Shown: positions 1 to 5,008 of the stretch, piece after piece | How the letters are laid out: each line of letters starts with the position of its first letter | Numbering within the stretch: the stretch's first letter is position 1 | Assembly: GCA_005878685.1 (NCBI GenBank) | Contig: VBLN01000109.1 | Coordinates: forward strand, 1-5,008 | Source of the DNA: Deltaproteobacteria bacterium | GTDB taxonomy: Bacteria; Desulfobacterota; Binatia; UBA9968 | Direction: 5' to 3' | Length of the DNA stretch: 5,008 bases | Notes under the pieces: generated by a model | What the model was told of the DNA's origin: nothing | What the model saw: only the letters and a program-made list of their open reading frames with translations | The model's database searches: none | Position numbers and translations under genes: made by a program

Positions 1-203
1 CGGCGCAGACTTGCAAAGCGGGCCGCCTTGCTCCATTCGAGCTGGCCTTCCGGAGACAAGAGGAAGTCGACGTACACTCGCAACGCGTTCGGATGCGGCG
101 CGCTTCGCGGAATCGCCAGGCTGCCATTGCCCGCGGTGATATAAGTTCCCTCTTTGAGGGTCTCAGGCTTGAGATGCTTTAACGGCAGGCCCCGGGCGAT
201 GAA
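1..203 (-). pseudogene. Out-of-frame C-terminal part of SBP3, continuing past the left edge
   Basis: From position 203 to the left edge the minus strand is open for 67 codons in a different frame from the SBP3 ORF. It reads FIARGLPLKHLKPETLKEG, then NGSLAIPRSAPHPNA, then VYVDFLLSPEGQ. These align in order with SBP2's LPVAILDPRQIKEG, GGLGFFNRAPHLNA and VYINWLLSKEGQ. It is therefore the missing C-terminal lobe of SBP3. Aligned to the paralogues, about nine residues (SBP1 GAADFVAIN) are absent at the junction. A deletion of roughly 29 bp would explain both the loss and the frame change. The segment has no start of its own. Confidence 0.82.
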
Positions 204-939
204 TCGCAATGGGGTACTTGCCGCGCGCGGCAAAATCCAGCATCTGCCGGTCGTCTCGCGGCATCACCAAATCCTTCAGGGCAAATATTTTTCGCATGAA
301 ATCTTTGCCGAGTCCTTCGTGGGAATACCACAAAGTCGAGTTTCCCAACCCGCCGCCAGCGCCGATCGGATCTTTGAGCGCGATCTTTCCCTGCCATTTT
401 GGCTCCAGAAGATCTTTCCAAGACTTGAAGTCAGCTCCCGAAACCAGATTGGAATTGTAGATGAACGGCGCCTTGACGTACGCGCTGAAAACCAGATTGT
501 AACTTTGCACTTCATCGGAAAACGTCAGCTTCCCGCCGCGCCACTTGCTCGGGTCCTGGGAATGCGGGCCGGAAAGCCATGGTTTGACTGCAACCAGCGC
601 TTTCGCCGGGAGCAGAGTTTCCAGCGCCGTGGTCGTACCGGTAATCAGTACGTCGGTGCTGTTGCGGCCGGCGGCAAGCTCGTTGAGCAGTTTGGGGCCG
701 ATTTGGTTACCAGCCATGCTCTGCAGCTCGACCCGGATATCAGGATATTTTTTCTGAAAGGCTAGAGTGAGAGCATCGCGCGTCTCGCTTCCCTGCGGTC
801 CGATGATCGCAACCACGCCTTCCTTTTTGGCTGCGGCCAAAATCTGCTCCCAGGACTGTGAAGATTGGGCCATCGCGGCTGCCGGCGCTAACAAACCGAC
901 AACAATCGCAACGAGTAAATTTTTTACCACAAGAAACAT
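163..939 (-). CDS. SBP3: truncated solute-binding protein, frameshifted near its C-terminus
   Basis: The ORF encodes 258 residues against 361-363 in its two upstream paralogues. Residues 1-24 are a clear signal peptide (hydrophobic core, then AAMA before QSSQSW). The mature start (WEQILAAAKKEGVV), GTTTALETLLP near 101-111, WRGG at 133-136, KAPFIYNSNLV at 156-166, KDLLEPKW at 175-182 and RGKYPIAI at 239-246 follow the family in order. After residue 246 (about position 202) the protein diverges into HRPGPAVKASQA and stops at 163. The expected C-terminal lobe is instead encoded in another frame just downstream. SBP3 is more divergent than the SBP1/SBP2 pair and has a longer loop before WRGG (SGPHSQDPSK). 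The truncated product would lack C-terminal segments that complete the fold, so it is probably non-functional unless the break is an assembly error. Confidence 0.8.
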   Translation of the reverse strand: MFLVVKNLLVAIVVGLLAPAAAMAQSSQSWEQILAAAKKEGVVAIIGPQGSETRDALTLAFQKKYPDIRVELQSMAGNQIGPKLLNELAAGRNSTDVLITGTTTALETLLPAKALVAVKPWLSGPHSQDPSKWRGGKLTFSDEVQSYNLVFSAYVKAPFIYNSNLVSGADFKSWKDLLEPKWQGKIALKDPIGAGGGLGNSTLWYSHEGLGKDFMRKIFALKDLVMPRDDRQMLDFAARGKYPIAIHRPGPAVKASQA

Positions 940-944
940 CGACG

Positions 945-950
945 CCTTCC
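945..950 (-). promoter_or_regulatory. Ribosome binding site of SBP3
   Basis: GGAAGG lies 5 nt before ATG 939-937, in the 24-bp gap after SBP2. It is a moderate match with slightly short spacing, and fits translation from a shared transcript. Confidence 0.5.
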
Positions 951-963
951 GATCATTCTCGCC

Positions 964-2049
964 TCATCGAGCGAAAGCTTCTTTGAACAACGCGGTGATG
1001 TCATCTTTGATATCGATCGCCTGTTGTGTGTAGGTCTTGATCGATCCCGGTATCGGCACTCTCCATGGCGAATGATCGGTGGGCACGTCCAAGCGCGCGC
1101 TGATGTAGCCATTCACCTTGGCAAACCCCTCCTGCCCCTCTTTGGACAGCAGCCAGTTGATGTAAACCTTGGCCGCGTTTAAGTGAGGGGCTCGATTGAA
1201 AAATCCCAAGCCGCCGGATCCCGGGCTAACGTCGGACCCTTCCTTGATCTGCCGTGGATCCAAGATCGCGACCGGCAAACCGTCCTTCATACGCTCTTCG
1301 GCGACGATGTCTGAAACGCCGATCAATATGGAATATTTTTCCCGCGCAATGCCGTCGATCTCCTGCGTGTAGTCTCTCAAGACCGTCGGTTGCTGCTTGG
1401 CAAGGGCGCGGATGAAATTCGGACCGAGCTCGGGATGCAGGTAAAAGAACGTAAACGTTGCCTGACCCGGTCCCGCTTTGGTCGGATCGTCCATCACGAT
1501 CTTTTTTCTCCATTTGGGGTTTAGCAGATCTTTGTAGGATTTGATTTCCTGCGGCTTGACGACTTTCGGATTGACAAAAAGCGTTCCTCGTTGAGACGGC
1601 GTCATCACCAGGAAACGCTTTCCCGGATCGACGAACTCGAGAGCCCCACCGCGCCATTGCTTGGGGTCCTTGACGTCGGACAAAACGAGCGCCGGCTCCA
1701 TCGGATCCAACATCCCTCCGGGCAGGAGCACGAGCAAACCGGTGGTGGTGCCGGTGACCGCGACATCCCAGAGATACTGCCCGGCGCCCCGCTCGGTCGA
1801 AAGCCGGGGACCGATACCGGACCCTCGGTCCGCGAAATACTCAACCGTAATGCCGTATTTCTTTTGAAACGGCTCCACCAAAACATCGCGGCGGTCGGCG
1901 CCGACGGGACCGATGACAGCGACTTTGCTTTCCTTTTTTCCCGCCGCCAAAATTTTCTCCCACTCCTGGCCGAAGCATAATTGAGCACTCGCAGCCGATA
2001 GAGCTACCACAAAGAAAACTACAGAACGCGATCGCGGCATGATTTTCAT
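964..2049 (-). CDS. SBP2: periplasmic solute-binding protein, paralogue of SBP1
   Basis: This is a 361-residue protein with an ATG start and a TGA stop. The N-terminus (MKIMPRSRSVVFFVVALSAA) is a Sec signal peptide with cleavage expected near residue 27, before QEWEKIL. The Cys in QLCFG does not sit in a good lipobox. The mature protein is collinear with SBP1 throughout: WRGGALEF, QRGTLFVNPKVV, KDLLNPKW, TFFYLHPELGP, NRAPHLNAAKVYINWLLSKEGQ and SARLDVPTDH. In the 40-residue block beginning GPG, just before the TFFYLHP motif, I count 33 identities with SBP1, so the pair arose by duplication. It differs from SBP1 at sites that may affect ligand choice, such as VTGTTTGLLVLLPGG where SBP1 has VHGSTTALEAMIPMG. 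An upstream extension to 2316 would place translated UbiD-relic sequence in the wrong frame ahead of the signal peptide and is rejected. It is probably co-transcribed with SBP3, 24 bp downstream. The ligand is unknown. Confidence 0.9.
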   Translation of the reverse strand: MKIMPRSRSVVFFVVALSAASAQLCFGQEWEKILAAGKKESKVAVIGPVGADRRDVLVEPFQKKYGITVEYFADRGSGIGPRLSTERGAGQYLWDVAVTGTTTGLLVLLPGGMLDPMEPALVLSDVKDPKQWRGGALEFVDPGKRFLVMTPSQRGTLFVNPKVVKPQEIKSYKDLLNPKWRKKIVMDDPTKAGPGQATFTFFYLHPELGPNFIRALAKQQPTVLRDYTQEIDGIAREKYSILIGVSDIVAEERMKDGLPVAILDPRQIKEGSDVSPGSGGLGFFNRAPHLNAAKVYINWLLSKEGQEGFAKVNGYISARLDVPTDHSPWRVPIPGSIKTYTQQAIDIKDDITALFKEAFAR

Positions 2050-2059
2050 CGTTTCACCA

Positions 2060-2065
2060 CTCCTT
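2060..2065 (-). promoter_or_regulatory. Ribosome binding site deciding the SBP2 start
   Basis: AAGGAG lies 10 nt before ATG 2049-2047 and overlaps the TAA that ends the UbiD relic. It supports 2049 as the true start even though the frame is open upstream to beyond 2316, where an ATG overlaps the SBP1 stop as ATGA. Confidence 0.7.
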
Positions 2066-2312
2066 ACCTGTCGTGCTCCAGGGACTTGCGCCACTTGCTG
2101 AGCGCCTGTTCTTTCAATGCCGGATGGCGCCAGGGGAAAGGCCGGTAAGCGTCGAAGATCGCCTTCGAAGAAAAATATTCTCTGCGCTTTTTGTCCTCGG
2201 GAGATCAGCGGATCGAGCGGCCCGCCCCAGGTTTGTCGAGATCCATCGGGTTGATATCCTCGTCCACCACGACGACCCAACGCCAGATTTCGGATTTCAA
2301 GAAAGGTTTCGC
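2064..2312 (-). pseudogene. Relic of a UbiD-family decarboxylase C-terminus
   Basis: Directly after the SBP1 stop, and in the same frame, the minus strand encodes PFLKSEIWRW followed by VVVVDEDINPMDLDK. This is the conserved VDEDI(D/N)P strand region near the C-terminus of UbiD-like decarboxylases. The usual continuation (VLWA..TR..P) is missing. Instead the +1-related frame gives TWGGPLDPLIS from about 2232 to 2201, the UbiD LDP region. The original frame, which has a TGA at 2208-2206, then resumes with SPEDKKRREYFSSKAIFDAYR, PFPWR and a C-terminal tail, ending at TAA 2066-2064. This is best explained by an internal deletion near 2230-2237 of roughly 20 codons and a small indel near 2200-2205, perhaps loss of a TC dinucleotide. 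The N-terminal three quarters, including the prenylated-FMN site and catalytic Arg/Glu residues, is absent. Intact UbiD enzymes carry out reversible decarboxylation of aromatic or unsaturated acids, so this piece cannot be active. Confidence 0.85.
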
Positions 2313-3404
2313 TCATGGGCTGCCGAATACCTCTTGGAGCAGCGGCTGTAAATTGTCCTTCGCTTGCATCGCTGCCTTGGTGTAGGTTTTGATCGCTCCC
2401 GGTTGCGGGATGCGCCAAGGCTCGGTATGGTCGGTGGGCACATCCAATCGAGAGCTGACGTAACCGTTGGCGCGAGCAAAGACGGTCTGTCCTTCTTTCG
2501 ACAACAACCAATTAATATAGATCTTGGCCGCATTGGGATTGGGCGCTCTGTTGAACAACGCGAGGGTCCCATTGGTCGGACTCAGGTCGGTTCCCTCTTT
2601 AAGTTGCCTGGCGTCAACGATGGCAATCGGCACTCCTTGTTTCGCCCTGTTGATGGCGACAAAGTCCGCGGCACCGATCAGCACGGGATACCGCCCTTGA
2701 CCCACGGCATCCACTTCCTGCGCGTAGTCTCTTAGTATGGTGATCTGTTGTTTGCCCAGCGCGCGAATGAAATCCGGGCCAAGCTCCGGGTGAAGATAAA
2801 AGAAAGTGAAAGTCGCAACGCCGGGTCCGGCTCTCCGTGGGTCGTCCATCACCATCTTTGCCCTCCATTTGGGTTGGAGCAAATCTTTGTGCGATTTGAA
2901 CTCTTGGGCATTGACGAGCTTGGTGTTGTAAAAGATCGTGCCCCGATGGAAGGGAGTCATCACCATAACCATCTTGGACGGATCGAGAAATTCTATCGCT
3001 CCGCCGCGCCATGTTTTGGCATCTTTGACGTCCGGTAGAATGAGCGCCGGCTCCAGGGGATCGAAGGCTCCCATGGGAATCATTGCTTCAAGCGCTGTGG
3101 TGGATCCGTGGACGTAAATATCCCAGAGAAATTGTCCTGCCTTCCGCTCGGCAGCGACCCGGGGAGCAACTTCGCGGCCGGAGGTGCCCATCAGCTCAAC
3201 GGAGATACCGTACTTCTTCTGAAATTCCAGCGTGAGGGCATCGCGCAACGTAGCGGTGATGTCCGTAATCACCGATACCTTGCCTTCTTTTTTCGCGGCG
3301 GCGAGGGTGCTCTCCCAGTCGGCCCTGGCGGTGACCAAGTTGAAGCCAAGGAGTGTCATCACCGCGAGAGTTTCCATCACCAAAACGACACGGAGTTTCT
3401 TCAC
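2313..3404 (-). CDS. SBP1: periplasmic solute-binding protein of an ABC transporter (AfuA/COG1840-like)
   Basis: This is a 363-residue secreted protein that starts at GTG 3404 (chosen from its Shine-Dalgarno sequence) and ends at TGA. Residues 1-27 form a Sec signal peptide: KK, a long hydrophobic stretch, then TARA with cleavage expected before DW. No lipobox Cys is present, so a soluble periplasmic form is expected. The mature start (DWESTLAAAKKEGKV) is typical of family 1 / iron(III)-type binding proteins of the type 2 fold. Other landmarks shared with the neighbouring paralogue are TTALEA near 102-107, WRGGAIEF at 132-139, HRGTIFYNTKLV at 153-164, KDLLQPKW at 173-180, TFFYLHPELGP at 200-210 and INWLLSKEGQ at 297-306. 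The length is usual for the family. The ligand cannot be read from the sequence; Fe(III), organic acids and other small anions are all possible. No permease or ATPase gene is adjacent in the window. The stop abuts the UbiD relic. Confidence 0.9.
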   Translation of the reverse strand: MKKLRVVLVMETLAVMTLLGFNLVTARADWESTLAAAKKEGKVSVITDITATLRDALTLEFQKKYGISVELMGTSGREVAPRVAAERKAGQFLWDIYVHGSTTALEAMIPMGAFDPLEPALILPDVKDAKTWRGGAIEFLDPSKMVMVMTPFHRGTIFYNTKLVNAQEFKSHKDLLQPKWRAKMVMDDPRRAGPGVATFTFFYLHPELGPDFIRALGKQQITILRDYAQEVDAVGQGRYPVLIGAADFVAINRAKQGVPIAIVDARQLKEGTDLSPTNGTLALFNRAPNPNAAKIYINWLLSKEGQTVFARANGYVSSRLDVPTDHTEPWRIPQPGAIKTYTKAAMQAKDNLQPLLQEVFGSP

Positions 3405-3407
3405 AAG

Positions 3408-3415
3408 CACCTCCT
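3408..3415 (-). promoter_or_regulatory. Ribosome binding site deciding the SBP1 start
   Basis: The sequence AGGAGGTG is a near-complete anti-16S match. The GTG at 3410-3408 lies inside it and so is a poor start. The next in-frame GTG (3404-3402) follows AGGAGG by 5 nt and begins a typical MKK signal-peptide N-terminus, so it is the preferred start. Confidence 0.75.
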
Positions 3416-3471
3416 ATTCGGTCGGTAACTCAAAGCTCGCCCTTATTCCCTCATTAGCTTCAGACCTGTCT

Positions 3472-3518
3472 CGCGTCGCGCTCCCACCGCTTTCCTCCCC
3501 CGCGACGCGGGGGAGGAA
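3472..3518. repeat. GC-rich palindrome, REP-like intergenic element
   Basis: Positions 3492-3504 (TTCCTCCCCCGCG) and 3506-3518 (CGCGGGGGAGGAA) are perfect 13-bp inverted arms around a single A, so a hairpin of about 12 bp with a 3-nt loop can form. A second copy of the inner sequence, CGCGTCGCG at 3472-3480, can pair with CGCGACGCG at 3501-3509, giving an alternative 9-bp stem with a 20-nt loop. The element lies between the bicupin stop and the SBP1 start. No T-run follows the hairpin on either strand, so it is not a standard intrinsic terminator. Its composition and position fit repetitive extragenic palindromes, but repetition elsewhere in the genome cannot be seen from one copy. In mRNA it could stabilise or separate the bicupin and SBP1 segments. 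Confidence 0.7.
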
Positions 3519-3559
3519 TTACCGGTTGAACTTTCCGTTTCAAAGCCTCCAGGGTAGAC

Positions 3560-4645
3560 TTACTCCGCTTCCTTTTGCGTGCACCACGGAACCATGGAGC
3601 CCATGCGGCAACGGGCGCCCACTTGGTTAAGACTTGACTCGAAGATCTCGTGGATTTTTGGATCCTCGTCTTCGTACTCAATCTGCGTGCCGCCGTCTTT
3701 CACGCTCACCTCAATCGGTTTGTCGTCACCCAGAGCAACAAAGTTGTAGCGCCAGCTATTCCAACGGAGCGCGAGGTAACGAGCGGGATCGGCGCCGGAG
3801 TTGAAGTGCTGGTGAAACCACTGGGAGGGAGGAACCACCACGCTACCCGGCTTCCAATCCACCCTGGTCACTTCCCCGTGTTCGTTCCAGAGCATGGAAT
3901 AACCTTGGCCACTTAGAATTGTGACGTGGGCGCCGGGGCCATGGCGATGGGCCTTTTTGTAGCGCCCAACCGGAAATTCGGAAATATGTGAGCCCATGAC
4001 GTTGCCGGCGAGGTCGAAGTTGACATGTCTTCCGCCGGCGCCGCGTTCATTCCATACTTGGAGCGGCATGTCCCATGTGTTCGGCACGAAGTTCACCGAC
4101 ATCTTGAGTCCCCAGACCTGTCCCTTGCTGCTGAAGTAGTCTTCCTCTTCCGGCGGAAAGCGGTCGGAAAAAATGAAATCGTTGTCGAAAATGAAATTGA
4201 GATTGTGAAACAGGTTCATCATGAAAGGCGCGCTGGTTACGGCAAAAAACCTGACCGAGGCGTTTCCCTGCCCATTGAAGTGCTGGTATTGGGCGTTCAA
4301 AGGAATCGCGAACAGGCTGCCAGGATGCCATTCGAAGGTGTGCTTCCGGCCGTTTTTCTGCCATACGGAAGTGGCTCCATGTCCGTCCAGAATATAGACC
4401 ATCTCTTCATAAAGATGTTTTTGCGGTTTCAACTTTGCTCCCGGCGGGATTTCGCACACATAACCGTCGTTGGTTCCGCCGGCGCCTTCAAGGTTGATAA
4501 ACGCTCCCATGCCGCCTTTATAATCCCAGGGCGCAACCTCAAGCTTACGGAGATCCTCGATGAAAAATCCGCGGTTGATGGGGATTTTCTGTGCTTGCTG
4601 CCAAGCGTGGTAGGTATCGACTCGTTCGTCGCTGCTGTATTTCAT
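3560..4645 (-). CDS. Bicupin protein, putative metal-dependent oxygenase-like enzyme
   Basis: This is a complete 361-residue cytoplasmic protein with no signal peptide, an ATG start with a good ribosome binding site, and a TAA stop. Two cupin barrels are visible. Cupin 1 (about residues 60-135) has a degenerate motif 1 from G69, with Gln75 in place of the first His but His77 and Glu81 kept. Its motif 2 keeps P115 and N124 but has Tyr120 at the metal-ligand position. Cupin 2 (about 215-295) fits G(X)5HXH exactly from G227, with His233 and His235. His240 occupies the usual Glu position, and motif 2 supplies His278 and N282. Metal binding therefore probably sits in the C-terminal barrel through four His. 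The two-barrel layout resembles gentisate 1,2-dioxygenase-type bicupins. Relatives are, from memory, sometimes named ethanolamine ammonia-lyase-activating protein, which I do not take as functional evidence. The acidic tail (YEDEDPKIHEIFE, about 324-336) looks like a conserved family ending. The reaction is unknown; ring-cleavage or other dioxygenase chemistry is an inference. Confidence 0.88.
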   Translation of the reverse strand: MKYSSDERVDTYHAWQQAQKIPINRGFFIEDLRKLEVAPWDYKGGMGAFINLEGAGGTNDGYVCEIPPGAKLKPQKHLYEEMVYILDGHGATSVWQKNGRKHTFEWHPGSLFAIPLNAQYQHFNGQGNASVRFFAVTSAPFMMNLFHNLNFIFDNDFIFSDRFPPEEEDYFSSKGQVWGLKMSVNFVPNTWDMPLQVWNERGAGGRHVNFDLAGNVMGSHISEFPVGRYKKAHRHGPGAHVTILSGQGYSMLWNEHGEVTRVDWKPGSVVVPPSQWFHQHFNSGADPARYLALRWNSWRYNFVALGDDKPIEVSVKDGGTQIEYEDEDPKIHEIFESSLNQVGARCRMGSMVPWCTQKEAE

Positions 4646-4652
4646 ACTTTAG

Positions 4653-4658
4653 CTCCTT
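4653..4658 (-). promoter_or_regulatory. Ribosome binding site of the bicupin gene
   Basis: AAGGAG lies 7 nt before the ATG at 4645-4643, within an A-rich leader. The strong match and ideal spacing fix the bicupin start. Confidence 0.8.
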
Positions 4659-4723
4659 TTTAATGGCGTTTAATTTTCTTCGTGGCCTCGATGTCTACCG
4701 CAAAGACAGATGAGCCTTGCAGT

Positions 4724-5008
4724 TCATGGGGCTCTCAAGAGCTTGTTGACATAGGCCCGCATTACCATCCGTTCGATTTCACGAATGCTTTTTACCGCCC
4801 CAGCGGTATGGATGACGTCCAGTATGGATTGGAGTTCACTCTCCGCAAGCTGCTGGAGTGCGCCTTTGTCGCGCGCGATCTGCTCCAAAACCGACGCCGG
4901 CGGCACCTCGAACTCGTAATTCAGAAAACGGTCCGCGATGGCTTCATCGACCAAGTCGATTCTATTTGTGGTCAAGATGACGGTCGTATGGGCGGTATCG
5001 AGATCGTC
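4724..5008 (-). CDS. AAA+ ATPase, C-terminal fragment (5' end outside window)
   Basis: The frame is open from the right edge to a TGA at 4726-4724, giving 94 visible residues, so the gene starts outside the window. The first residues read DDLDTAHTTVILTTN, then RIDLVDEAIADRF. This matches the end of an AAA+ core: a hydrophobic strand ending in the sensor-1 Asn (TTN), then a helix and a DRF segment whose Arg sits where an arginine finger or sensor residue is expected. The remainder, from about the VPP motif to the end, is predicted helical and fits the AAA+ lid domain. The Walker A and B motifs would lie upstream and cannot be checked. A TTG codon at 4975-4973 could be mistaken for a start, but the upstream residues clearly belong to the domain. 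The stop lies 78 bp before the cupin start, so co-transcription is possible but not shown. The family within AAA+ and the substrate are unknown. Confidence 0.75.
   Translation of the reverse strand, partial: DDLDTAHTTVILTTNRIDLVDEAIADRFLNYEFEVPPASVLEQIARDKGALQQLAESELQSILDVIHTAGAVKSIREIERMVMRAYVNKLLRAP

Noticed and set aside
154..765. Plus-strand ORF of 203 codons opposite SBP3
   Set aside because: It lies antisense to clear solute-binding-protein homology, with no domain or convincing ribosome binding site.
2050..2511. N-terminal extension of SBP2 in its own frame
   Set aside because: It would precede a clear signal peptide, overlaps SBP1 coding sequence, and translates the UbiD relic mostly in the wrong frame.
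3492..3518. Palindrome as a rho-independent terminator
   Set aside because: The stem is strong, but neither strand has a run of T after it; the minus strand continues AAAGCGG-like sequence.
4025..4663. Plus-strand ORF of 212 codons opposite the bicupin gene
   Set aside because: It is a mirror of a well-supported minus-strand gene, has no recognisable domain, and its composition is what the antisense of a GC-rich gene gives.
4661..4723. Possible promoter before the bicupin gene (TTGCGG, 17-nt gap, A/T-rich AAGAAAATTAAA)
   Set aside because: The -10 match is poor, and the A/T-rich stretch may only be the leader of the ribosome binding site, so it is not supportable as a promoter.
4973..4975. 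TTG start giving a small 83-residue protein at the right edge
   Set aside because: The frame continues upstream with residues that complete the sensor-1 strand of an AAA+ domain, so this is the end of a larger gene.

Overview
The window is about 5 kb of moderately GC-rich DNA with a compact bacterial layout. Every gene I can support lies on the minus strand, so transcription runs from position 5008 towards position 1. Signal peptides, strong Shine-Dalgarno sequences and short intergenic gaps indicate a Gram-negative-type bacterium. The combination of AfuA/COG1840-like periplasmic binding proteins, a UbiD-family decarboxylase trace and a large bicupin resembles uncultured soil or sediment lineages (Deltaproteobacteria-, Methylomirabilota- or Tectomicrobia-like) or Betaproteobacteria. 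That taxonomic guess rests on gene style only and is weak.

In transcription order the window holds: (1) the C-terminal end of an AAA+ ATPase that enters from the right edge (5008-4724); (2) a complete bicupin protein of 361 residues (4645-3560); (3) a 155-bp gap (3559-3405) with a perfect GC-rich palindrome of REP type; (4) a complete secreted solute-binding protein, SBP1 (3404-2313); (5) a 249-bp relic of the C-terminus of a UbiD-family decarboxylase, broken by an internal deletion and a second frameshift (2312-2064); (6) a second complete solute-binding protein, SBP2 (2049-964); (7) a third paralogue, SBP3 (939 to the left edge), whose frame breaks near 203, giving a truncated 258-residue ORF followed by a recognisable out-of-frame C-terminal part that runs off the left edge.

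The most informative features are ones simple ORF calling would miss. One is the UbiD relic between SBP1 and SBP2, hidden because SBP2's frame stays open far upstream of its real start. The other is the frameshift that splits SBP3. Together with three tandem paralogous binding proteins, these suggest a locus shaped by duplication and partial decay. No permease or ABC ATPase gene is visible here. A reasonable but unproven reading is an uptake and catabolic locus for an organic (possibly aromatic) acid or a metal-chelate, with binding proteins for import and UbiD and cupin enzymes for processing. I see no mobile element, CRISPR array, tRNA or rRNA. No gene-free stretch exceeds 300 bases.
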